From positions 1 through 39,113 of the forward strand of contig NZ_LGHM01000132.1 of NCBI RefSeq assembly GCF_001908185.1: a stretch of 39,113 nt of DNA, given 5' to 3'. The notes beneath the pieces are model-generated. The model saw only the letters and a program-made list of their open reading frames with translations. It was not told the origin of the DNA and did no database searches. Shown in pieces: positions 7,600 to 13,818 of this stretch (position 1 is the stretch's first letter; every line of letters starts with the position of its first letter). Source of the DNA: Bradyrhizobium sp. AS23.2. Lineage in GTDB: Bacteria; Pseudomonadota; Alphaproteobacteria; Rhizobiales; Xanthobacteraceae. The translations under genes were made by a program, and so were the position numbers.

Positions 7600-7805
7600 C
7601 ACGAGCCGGCACCCTCCGCAATGCCGGTCGTCAGGTTGTCGATCCGCACCGTTGCCGGCACACCGCCAAGCCAAACGAACGCCCGATTGTGGCAGCTCAG
7701 CCAGGCCAAAAGATCCTGCCGTGTGCTCCAGACCACCGCCCACATTCGGCTATGCTCAGCGTCATGGTGAACGCCTGCAGCCGGATCGGACGCGCAGATG
7801 TAGTC
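7600..7805 (-). pseudogene. Decayed IS21-family transposase (istA) remnant
   Basis: Read on the minus strand, one frame gives RLQAFTMTLS. After a one-base shift near 7754-7756 it continues as HSRMWAVVWSTRQDLLAWLS and then NRAFVWLGGVPATVRIDNLT, the central IstA region that holds the RIDN-K/T-T catalytic Asp motif of IS21 transposases. Inserting one C between AGC and CAT restores a continuous frame. The N-terminus, the rest of the catalytic triad and istB are missing. The downstream edge stops close to the end of the NTF2-like gene. Non-functional; a scar of an old insertion. The family call rests on motif recognition only. Confidence 0.6.
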
Positions 7806-7880
7806 GTGCGGCGATTCTAGATCAGGGTCTGGCGCGACCCGTTTCGTGCGCTTGCGAGTCGCTTGGCGGTCGGCAGTCCA

Positions 7881-9275
7881 TCAGCCCGCGCGGGCCCCGC
7901 TCCCGGCCACCTCGGCTGTCGGAAACACCATGCGCATGCAGGCGCCGCCGGAGAGCGACTGATCGGCTTCGACGTGGCCGCCGTGTAGGCGCATGATGGA
8001 TTGCACCAGGTCGAGGCCGAGACCGGCGCCGCGGCCGCCCTGATGCAACCGATGGAACGGCTCGAAGATCTGGTCGCGCGCCGTGGGTGGGATGCCGTCG
8101 CCGTCGTCGGAGACCTCGATGCGGCGGTCGTTCGTTACCCGCACCAGGATGGTGCCGCGGCGCCGGCCATGGTCGATGGCGTTCTGCACCAGATTAGTGA
8201 CCGCGCGTTCGAGCGAGGTCTGGTCGCCGGTCACGACGACCGCCTCGTCGTCATGCTCGAAGGACATCTCGTAGCCTGCGGCGAAGGCGAGCGGTGCCAG
8301 CTCAAGCACAACCCGTCGGGCAGCGCCCACCAGATCGACCGCGACGAACGCGTCCGTGCCCTGGTCGAGACGCTGGAGATCGAGAAGCTGGCCGGCCAAG
8401 ACGCTGAGGCGGGTGGCGTCCTCGAGCAGACGGGTCTTCTCGGGACCTGCCTCGAGCGAGGATACACGCGTCGAAAGGATCGCGATCGGGGTCCTGAGCT
8501 CATGCGCGGCATCGGCGAGGAAGCGCCGGTGACGCTCATAACCCTTGTCGAGACGGCCGAGTGCGTCGTTGATGGCCTTGACCAGCGGAGCAATCTCGAT
8601 CGGCACCTCGTCGAGCGGCAACTGCACGCCGCGCTTGTCGATGTCGATCCGTTCCGCCTGCGCCGCGGCCTGCCCCAGTCCCTTCATGGCCCGGCGTACC
8701 ACGAACGGCGTCGCGACCAGCGTCGCCAGCGTCATCAGGACGACGATCGGGAAAATCACGTTGACGAACAGCAGTGGCGTGCTGGCCAGCGCCCGCCAGA
8801 CGGAGAGCTGACCGTATGTCCCGGTCAGGATCTGGATCCGCCCGGCAGCCGTGTCGACCCATTTGACGAGCCCCGCTGGCGGCGACGGTTCTGCTGCATT
8901 CCAGCGCAGCCGCGCGTCGCTCACATGATCGAGCGCGGATGCAATCGGTGCGAATTCCGACGGGACCGTACCTTCGGAGAGCTGATGGCCCTGTGCGTCG
9001 CGGATCACGAACCAGAGGTCGGAATGCTCGGATCGAAGGGCCGACAATTCGGGTGTCTGGCGCAGCGTCAGTCCGCTGGCCGCGTCGCGTGCGATCGCGT
9101 CCCTCAGCGTATCGACCGTATTGCCTTCATAGTCGTCGAGCAGCAGCCCGGCGCGCAGCAGCACGATCGCAGCGAGCCCGACCAGGAGGATCAGGAGCGT
9201 CAGCATGATCGCCTGCAAGCCCGCTAGGCGCCCGACCAGGCGCCAGGTCAGGGAGCGCGGTCGCAGCGCGCTCAC
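7881..9275 (-). CDS. Sensor histidine kinase (HisKA class, two membrane segments)
   Basis: Inner-membrane sensor kinase, 464 aa, partner of the response regulator before it. It has membrane segments at about 14-42 and 165-192 and a periplasmic sensor region of about 120 residues between them. A HAMP-like linker is followed by the H-box FLADAAHELRTPIA with His258, an N-box NLVQNAIDH (361-369), G1 DDGDGIPP and G2 GRGAGLGLDLV. The start is GTG at 9275, overlapping the regulator's TGA by 4 nt (GTGA). The architecture resembles TctE/QseC-type kinases; the signal is unknown. It is a classical HisKA kinase and not a PhyK-type kinase, so it is not an obvious input to PhyR. Confidence 0.92.
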   Translation of the reverse strand: MSALRPRSLTWRLVGRLAGLQAIMLTLLILLVGLAAIVLLRAGLLLDDYEGNTVDTLRDAIARDAASGLTLRQTPELSALRSEHSDLWFVIRDAQGHQLSEGTVPSEFAPIASALDHVSDARLRWNAAEPSPPAGLVKWVDTAAGRIQILTGTYGQLSVWRALASTPLLFVNVIFPIVVLMTLATLVATPFVVRRAMKGLGQAAAQAERIDIDKRGVQLPLDEVPIEIAPLVKAINDALGRLDKGYERHRRFLADAAHELRTPIAILSTRVSSLEAGPEKTRLLEDATRLSVLAGQLLDLQRLDQGTDAFVAVDLVGAARRVVLELAPLAFAAGYEMSFEHDDEAVVVTGDQTSLERAVTNLVQNAIDHGRRRGTILVRVTNDRRIEVSDDGDGIPPTARDQIFEPFHRLHQGGRGAGLGLDLVQSIMRLHGGHVEADQSLSGGACMRMVFPTAEVAGSGARAG

Positions 9276-9946
9276 GTCGTCTCCCGCAGGACATAACCCA
9301 GGCCGCGGACGCCGTTGATCGTCACGCCGGCGTCCGATTCGGCGAGCCTGCGGCGCAGGCGCGACACATGCGTATCAAGCGCGTTGGGCTGAACGGCGTC
9401 GTCGAGACCGTAGACCGCCTCCATCAGCGTCGAGCGCTGCACCATGCGTCCCATGCGATGCAGCAGCGCCTCCAAGAGCAGCAGTTCGCGCCGCGGCATG
9501 TCGAGTGGCCGGCCGTCGACACTGGCCTCGCGGTGGCCGGAGTCGAACGCCAGGCGGCCGATCCGTGCAACGTCGCTCTGCACATTGGCGGGGCGGCGCA
9601 GCAGCGCCCGCAGCCGCGCCAGCAACTCCTCGAACGCAAAGGGCTTGCCGAGATAGTCGTCCGCACCCTTGTCGAGACCACTGACGCGGTCGGCGAGCTC
9701 GCCGCGGGCGGTGAGCACCAGCACCGGAACGGCATTGCCGCGCTCGCGCAGTTTCGGGATCAGCGACAGGCCGTCGCCGTCAGGCAACTGGCGATCGAGC
9801 ACGATCGCATCGTAATTGCCCTCGGCCGCGATCACCTCGGCCTCGCACAGGTCTGGCGCGTGATCGACGAGCATGTCGTGGCGCGCGAGCGCAGCGCGCA
9901 GCGCCGTGACCATTTCCGGCTCGTCTTCCACCAACAGCACCCGCAT
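9272..9946 (-). CDS. OmpR-family response regulator
   Basis: DNA-binding response regulator, 224 aa. The receiver domain is at 1-120 (VEDEPEM acidic pair, phosphoacceptor Asp51 in IVLDRQLPDGDG, TAR at 80-82, KPF). A winged-helix OmpR/PhoB output domain occupies about 128-222 (DMPRRELLLLEALLH, LDTHVSRLRRRL, GVRGLGYVL). It is translated ahead of, and coupled to, its kinase. TctD/QseB-like by sequence style; the target genes are not evident. The divergent gene across the 315-nt intergenic region encodes the methyltransferase and is one candidate target. Confidence 0.93.
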   Translation of the reverse strand: MRVLLVEDEPEMVTALRAALARHDMLVDHAPDLCEAEVIAAEGNYDAIVLDRQLPDGDGLSLIPKLRERGNAVPVLVLTARGELADRVSGLDKGADDYLGKPFAFEELLARLRALLRRPANVQSDVARIGRLAFDSGHREASVDGRPLDMPRRELLLLEALLHRMGRMVQRSTLMEAVYGLDDAVQPNALDTHVSRLRRRLAESDAGVTINGVRGLGYVLRETT

Positions 9947-10261
9947 CGAGACGTCTCTCCTTCGCGCTCGTCGCCGCCAGTTTTATGTCCAATTCATTGC
10001 GACAACCTTGCGGCCCCGCCAGGCGAGAACGTCGCGGATGGTTTTTACGACAGATGCGCATTCGCGACAGATTCTCGCAAGTTTCGAGTGAGACTGAAGC
10101 CAACATTGGAGCCGGCCGATCATCCTGCCGTGCCCGACATGGCTCACCTGGCGAGCTCTTCCGCCTTTCGATGGCGGACACAAGCAAGCGGAAAGACATC
10201 TAAATGGCTTTGCTACTGAACCCGACCCGCGAGACCGACTGCATCGCGAGGGAGAGCCGGC
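9947..10261. other. Divergent intergenic region, 315 nt
   Basis: Lies between the response regulator (minus) and the methyltransferase (plus). It contains two loosely similar blocks, CATTGCGACAACCTTGCGG near 9992 and CATTCGCGACAGATTCTCGC near 10059, which could be regulator sites; this is only a pattern seen by eye. Near its right end a 23-codon open frame (ATG 10204, TGA ending 10275) runs into the methyltransferase start. No RNA gene or terminator is recognised. Confidence 0.35.
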
Positions 10262-10840
10262 ATGTCGGCTGCTGACATCCTGCCGTTCTTTCTCGCATGG
10301 GTTCGCAATCCAATGCGCGTTGCCGCCGTCGCGCCGTCGGGTCCGGCCGCGGCGTCGCTGATGGCGCAGGAGATCACGGAGGACACCGGTCCGGTCATCG
10401 AACTCGGTCCCGGCACCGGCGTGTTCACGCGTGAGCTGCTCCGTCGCGGCGTCAGACAACAGGATCTGACACTGGTCGAATACGGCTCCGATTTCATTCC
10501 GCTGCTGCAGCAGCGCTTCCCCGGCGCGCGCGTGCTGTGGATGGACGCAGCCTGGCTGGTGAAGGAAAAGCTGTTCGAGGGGGCGCCGGTCGGCGCCGTC
10601 GTGTCCGGGCTCGGGCTGCTCACAATGCCGCCGGAGAAAGTGCTGGCGATCCTCGGCGGTGCGTTCGCCTATCTCCGCGCCGAGGGAGCGTTTTTCCAGA
10701 TCACCTACGGTCCGCGCTGCCCCGTCCCTGACGTGATCCTCGATCGCCTCGACCTGCAGGCAAGCTGCATCGGGCAGACCTACCGCAACCTGCCCCCGGC
10801 CTCGGTGTACCGGATCAGCCGCCGTCCTCCCTACGCGTGA
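10262..10840 (+). CDS. SAM-dependent methyltransferase, phospholipid N-methyltransferase (PmtA/PmtX)-like
   Basis: Class I SAM methyltransferase, 192 aa, close in length and style to rhizobial PmtA-type enzymes that methylate phosphatidylethanolamine towards phosphatidylcholine. SAM motif I is VIELGPGTGVFTREL (45-59). The N-terminus (ILPFFLAWVRNPMRVAAVAP) resembles the amphipathic lead-in of PmtA, and GLGLLTMPPEKVLAILGGAF corresponds to the post-motif region. The start is supported by GAGGGAGAG about 5 nt upstream. The DedA gene starts 12 nt downstream, and DedA proteins move lipids across membranes, so a joint role in phospholipid metabolism is plausible but inferred. Confidence 0.75.
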   Translation: MSAADILPFFLAWVRNPMRVAAVAPSGPAAASLMAQEITEDTGPVIELGPGTGVFTRELLRRGVRQQDLTLVEYGSDFIPLLQQRFPGARVLWMDAAWLVKEKLFEGAPVGAVVSGLGLLTMPPEKVLAILGGAFAYLRAEGAFFQITYGPRCPVPDVILDRLDLQASCIGQTYRNLPPASVYRISRRPPYA

Positions 10841-10852
10841 TCGAGGCAAATC

Positions 10853-11512
10853 ATGGACACGTCGAGCACGATCGCGATGTTTCTGCACTTCGGCCTACTG
10901 GGCATCGCTTGCCTGGCGGTGGCCGAGAAATTCATTCCACTGTTCCCGTCCTACGTCCTGTTGATGCTGCTCGGTCTCACGGTGTCCGACGGCGGGATGC
11001 TCGCCATGACCATCATGGCGACGAGTGTCGGGTCCGTCGTCGGCGCGATCGGCTGGTACGGGCTCGGCCGTGCGCTCGGCTCGCAGCGCATCGAGCGGCT
11101 GGTGACGACGTACGGCAAATACGTGCTGCTGCGGCCCTCGTTCTATCAGCAGCTTACCAATGCCTATCGCGGCAATCATTTCTGGGTGACCCTGATCGGC
11201 CAGACGCTGCCGACCGTGCGGATCTATCTGGCGTTGCCGGCTGGCGTGTTGCGGCTTGAGCCGCGTGCCTTCGTTGCCGCCACCGCGATCGGCACCGTGA
11301 TCTGGAACATGCCGTTCCTGAGTCTCGGCTATGCGCTGCGCGGCAGTGGGCAGGATCCTGTCAGCATCGGCTTCTGGGTGGTCGCCATTCTGATCGCCGT
11401 GGAGGTCGCCATCATCTTCGGACTTCGCTTCTCCAAGCGCGCGATGGCGCGGCCGCGCCTCGCACCGTCGCCTGCCATCGCCGCCCCCAAGCCTGTCGAG
11501 GAGATCGCATGA
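10853..11512 (+). CDS. DedA / VTT-domain membrane protein
   Basis: Polytopic inner-membrane protein of the DedA family, 219 aa; characterised relatives flip or scramble phospholipids or undecaprenyl phosphate. The N-terminal FIPLFPSYVLLMLLG is the re-entrant-helix region. The family signature appears as IGQTLPTVRIYLALPAGVLR (about 118-137), with the conserved Arg and Gly. Four or five hydrophobic segments are visible. The basic/proline-rich C-terminal tail is probably cytosolic. It follows the methyltransferase by 12 nt and overlaps a 38-codon open frame at its 3' end (ATGA). Confidence 0.85.
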   Translation: MDTSSTIAMFLHFGLLGIACLAVAEKFIPLFPSYVLLMLLGLTVSDGGMLAMTIMATSVGSVVGAIGWYGLGRALGSQRIERLVTTYGKYVLLRPSFYQQLTNAYRGNHFWVTLIGQTLPTVRIYLALPAGVLRLEPRAFVAATAIGTVIWNMPFLSLGYALRGSGQDPVSIGFWVVAILIAVEVAIIFGLRFSKRAMARPRLAPSPAIAAPKPVEEIA

Positions 11513-11625
11513 GAGCCCTGTTGTCCCGCCTGCGGCCCGGCTCCCACACGCTCGAGCATCTCACGGCCGCGCTGCTGACCCTGCTCTGCGTATCAGTCTG
11601 CGCATGTGCGCGATCGAATCTCTGA
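11509..11625 (+). CDS. Possible small membrane peptide (38 aa) coupled to DedA
   Basis: The ATG overlaps the DedA stop (ATGA), the layout of a coupled gene. The product begins MRALLSRLRPGSHTLEH and ends in a Leu/Cys-rich hydrophobic stretch, TAALLTLLCVSVCACARSNL. It could be a single-span peptide or lipoprotein-like product, but it is short, has no recognised family and could be chance. A GTCGCGC / GCGCGAC hairpin (11628-11650) follows directly. Confidence 0.3.
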   Translation: MRALLSRLRPGSHTLEHLTAALLTLLCVSVCACARSNL

Positions 11626-11701
11626 GAGTCGCGCGCGCACGGAGCGCGACAAAGGGTTTCGATAGAACAGCCGTGTCTGTCGGGCCTGTGAAACCGAAAA
11701 C

Positions 11702-11727
11702 AATACTTAGGTATTGACCTAAGTATT
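11702..11727. promoter_or_regulatory. Palindromic operator candidate for the ArsR-family regulator
   Basis: Perfect inverted repeat AATACTTAGGT-ATTG-ACCTAAGTATT (11-bp arms, 4-nt centre), 70 nt before the arsR-type start. Its AT-rich composition stands out from the surroundings. TTGACC at 11715-11720 lies inside the right half and could be a -35 element, so a bound repressor would block polymerase. ArsR/SmtB dimers bind palindromes of this kind; binding by the adjacent regulator is inference. Confidence 0.7.
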
Positions 11728-11797
11728 TTCTCGCGATAGGAAGCAGCCAACGCCGAACGGGACGACGCCCTTCGGCGCCAAGGAAGGAGCCAAATTG

Positions 11798-12172
11798 ATG
11801 GTCCCCCAAGCAGGTGGCACCAAGCCGCAGGGCGAGGTATCGCCCGCGGTCATCGATGGCGTCTTTCGAGCGTTATCCGATCCCACAAGGCGCGACGTCC
11901 TGGGTCGGCTCAGTGCTCGCGCGGCCTCGGTCAGTGATCTCGCTGAACTCTACGATATGGCACTCCCCTCCTTCGTTGAACACCTCAAGGTGTTGGAACG
12001 CAGCGGGCTTGTTCGCTCCCACAAGGCGGGGCGCGTCAGGACCTACGAGCTCGTGCCGGAGCAAATGAGGGTGGCAGAGAACTGGCTTGCTCGGCAGCGC
12101 TCTCTTTGGGAGCGGCGCCTTGATCAACTCGATAGCTATCTCATGAAGATGAAACAGGAGACTTTGAAGTGA
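11798..12172 (+). CDS. ArsR-family transcriptional regulator
   Basis: Winged-helix regulator, 124 aa. IDGVFRALSDPTRRDVLGRL (about 19-38) is the classic ArsR opening. The recognition helix region is LPSFVEHLKVLERSGLV, followed by the wing KAGRVRTYELV. There is no obvious CxC metal site, so it belongs to the SRPBCC-linked group that senses something other than arsenic. AGGAAGGAG lies 8 nt before the ATG at 11798; a TTG one codon earlier is also possible. The stop overlaps the next gene (GTGA). Probably autoregulated through the palindrome at 11702-11727. Confidence 0.9.
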   Translation: MVPQAGGTKPQGEVSPAVIDGVFRALSDPTRRDVLGRLSARAASVSDLAELYDMALPSFVEHLKVLERSGLVRSHKAGRVRTYELVPEQMRVAENWLARQRSLWERRLDQLDSYLMKMKQETLK

Positions 12173-12660
12173 CCTCATCCGTCATCAAGATCGATCCGAA
12201 ACTTGATCTGGTGCTCGAAAGAGAGATTGACGTTCCCGTCGAACTCGTCTGGAAAGCATGGACCACACCCGAACATCTGCGCAACTGGTTCGCGCCGAAG
12301 CCTTGGGAGATCACTGCTTGCGAGCTGGATGTGCGCCCCGGAGGGGCGATCAACTTCACCATGCGTTCGCCTGACGGTCATGAATTCCCGAACACTCAAT
12401 CCTATCTCGAAGTAACCCCGTTCGAACGTCTCATCATGACCGATACGCTGCTTGGCGGCTACCGTCCGGCGCCCAGACCTTTCTTCACTGCTGTTCTTGA
12501 GCTTTCGAAGAAGGGCAACGGCGCGCACTACAAGGCCGTCGCCATTCACGGCAACGACGAAGCGCGCAAGAAGCACGAGGAGATGGGATTTCATGACGGT
12601 TGGGGCACCGTCGTGAAACAAATGGTGGAGTACATCAAGTCTGGAAGGATGCACTCCTGA
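12169..12660 (+). CDS. SRPBCC / AHSA1-domain protein
   Basis: Predicted 163-aa START-like (SRPBCC, AHSA1 subgroup) ligand-binding protein. LVLEREIDVPVELVWKAWTT (about 14-33) then PEHLRNWFAPKPW is the typical opening. VRPGGAINFTMRSPDG is the central sheet, and FHDGWGTVVKQMVEYI the long C-terminal helix. The start is GTG, overlapping the ArsR stop by 4 nt; CAGGAG lies 8 nt upstream. ArsR-SRPBCC pairs are common in bacteria, and the SRPBCC protein is often proposed to handle the ligand sensed by the regulator. The ligand is unknown. Confidence 0.88.
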   Translation: MTSSVIKIDPKLDLVLEREIDVPVELVWKAWTTPEHLRNWFAPKPWEITACELDVRPGGAINFTMRSPDGHEFPNTQSYLEVTPFERLIMTDTLLGGYRPAPRPFFTAVLELSKKGNGAHYKAVAIHGNDEARKKHEEMGFHDGWGTVVKQMVEYIKSGRMHS

Positions 12661-13046
12661 CCATAGCGCCTTTACGGACGTGGACGGACCCTGCGGCTAT
12701 GCAGCGACGCCGCAAAGGTCCGCGCGTGAAGCGCAGAAGGCGGGACACCAGCCCCGCCCGTCTTCTGCGCAGAAGCCGAGACGCAACCCGTGGTCTTGCG
12801 CCCCGCGCCGGGTGCGTGGGGCAAGAACGGGGACACCAACGTCAAGTTGGGGAAGGCCAGTCCGGTGGCGCTGCGGAATGCGCTCACAATGGCGCACTTC
12901 GCGCCCGAAGCGCTGCGCTAGGTCGTCGTCCGGCACGCCTAAACTCGTTGGTTTGAGCCACGATACCGGCATCGGGCAATGTAAGGGGGCGTCGTCAGGG
13001 CCGGCTGCCAGTGCCGAAATAGGCCGTTGATGTCGCACAAAAGTAA

Positions 13047-13075
13047 GCCGCGACTGGCATCACCACAGTCGCGGC
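13047..13075. terminator. Hairpin, possible terminator-like element
   Basis: Perfect 10-bp inverted repeat GCCGCGACTG / CAGTCGCGGC with a 9-nt loop. No T-tract follows on either strand, so it may be an RNA-stability hairpin or extragenic element and not a true intrinsic terminator. Confidence 0.4.
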
Positions 13076-13216
13076 CTACGTCGCCGGCTTATGGGGCAGG
13101 GGGGAATAGCCGGCTGTTGAAACGACTCGCGGGCGCGGGAGTAGTTCCAAGGTTTGTGAAATATTTTGCGCGCCCTGCGACTTTTTTCGCACACGGTTAA
13201 GTGATCTTAACTGCCG

Positions 13217-13242
13217 AGAACTCCCGGTCGTCTCCTCGCGTT
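13217..13242 (+). promoter_or_regulatory. Possible EcfG-type promoter of the exported protein
   Basis: AGAAC (13217-13221), 17-nt spacer, CGTT (13239-13242), one mismatch from GGAAC-N16/17-CGTT. The distance to the ATG at 13280 is 37 nt, close to that of the two perfect sites at sodB and at 38841. A single mismatch at the first -35 base lowers confidence. Confidence 0.35.
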
Positions 13243-13279
13243 GTTCCCGTGATCGCCATGGGGCGAGGGATAGACAGCC

Positions 13280-13696
13280 ATGTCACAGATTCAAAAGGTA
13301 TTTTTGGGTGCTGTCGCGGTTGCCGCGACGATTGGCGCCGTGCAGGCGGGCGCGATGCAACTGTCCTCCGGCCACGATCTGGCCGACCGCTGGCAGGCGC
13401 TTGCCGACACGGCCGACAAGCCGGGCCACAACGTCAATCGTTCCGGCAAGGCCGACCGGCTCGCCGGAGTCAAGCCGGCGGCGGTTCAGACCCGCACGGT
13501 GTCGATGCGCCTGAATGACCTCGCCGATACGTCGGTCCTGCTGCGGGTCCCCGCGGTGATCGAGACCGGCAACGCCAAGCCGCCGGTGCTGCTCCAGAAG
13601 CAGGGCCGCAATAAGCCGACGATCGCCTGCGAGCCGATGGTCAGCTCCCTGACCGAGGTCGCCAAGCTGCTCCAGCCCGGCCGCTGCGTGACCTGA
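13280..13696 (+). CDS. Small exported protein of unknown function
   Basis: Predicted secreted 138-aa protein. Residues 1-25 form a signal peptide (KVFLGAVAVAATIGAVQAGA) with likely cleavage near AGA-MQ. The mature part is basic and polar, with one Cys pair (IACEPM and GRCVT at the C-terminus) that could form a disulfide. The ending, CEPMVSSLTEVAKLLQPGRC, is distinctive. I recognise no characterised family. It is monocistronic: a hairpin follows, and htpG starts 122 nt later with its own leader. Possibly stress-induced if the weak EcfG-like promoter upstream is real. Confidence 0.75.
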   Translation: MSQIQKVFLGAVAVAATIGAVQAGAMQLSSGHDLADRWQALADTADKPGHNVNRSGKADRLAGVKPAAVQTRTVSMRLNDLADTSVLLRVPAVIETGNAKPPVLLQKQGRNKPTIACEPMVSSLTEVAKLLQPGRCVT

Positions 13697-13722
13697 CCTG
13701 CTGGGCCGCCACCACGGACAAG

Positions 13723-13745
13723 TCGCCCTCCCGCCGGGAGGGCGA
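13723..13745 (+). terminator. Hairpin after the exported protein
   Basis: Perfect 10-bp stem TCGCCCTCCC / GGGAGGGCGA with a GCC loop, 27 nt after the stop codon. It is very stable but has no T-tract; in this GC-rich genome it probably still acts as a terminator or 3'-end protector. Confidence 0.6.
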
Positions 13746-13818
13746 TCCGTGCACTTGATCCCATATCCCGTCGCGTTATACCCGGGGTTTCTCCACTTCC
13801 GATTGACCGGGTAAACGC

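Larger units (their letters stand above)
12661..13279. other. Long region without a confident gene
   Basis: A plus-strand frame ending at TAG 12919-12921 reads AWGKNGDTNVKLGKASPVAL followed by RNALTMAHFAPEALR. This looks like the tail of a real protein, perhaps of the MmcQ/YjbR type, but it has no convincing start and is GC-biased; I regard it as a decayed gene trace of unknown origin. Further right are a perfect hairpin (13047-13075) and an EcfG-like promoter (13217-13242) for the next gene. Other open frames here on both strands have no recognisable domain. Confidence 0.35.

Noticed and set aside
13753..13781. Heat-shock (RpoH) promoter before htpG: CTTGATC next to CCCATAT, and a TTGATC-N15-TTATAC pair.
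   Set aside because: CTTGATC and CCCATAT are directly adjacent instead of 11-17 nt apart, and the sigma-70-like pair has a short spacer and poor -35. Not strong enough to annotate.
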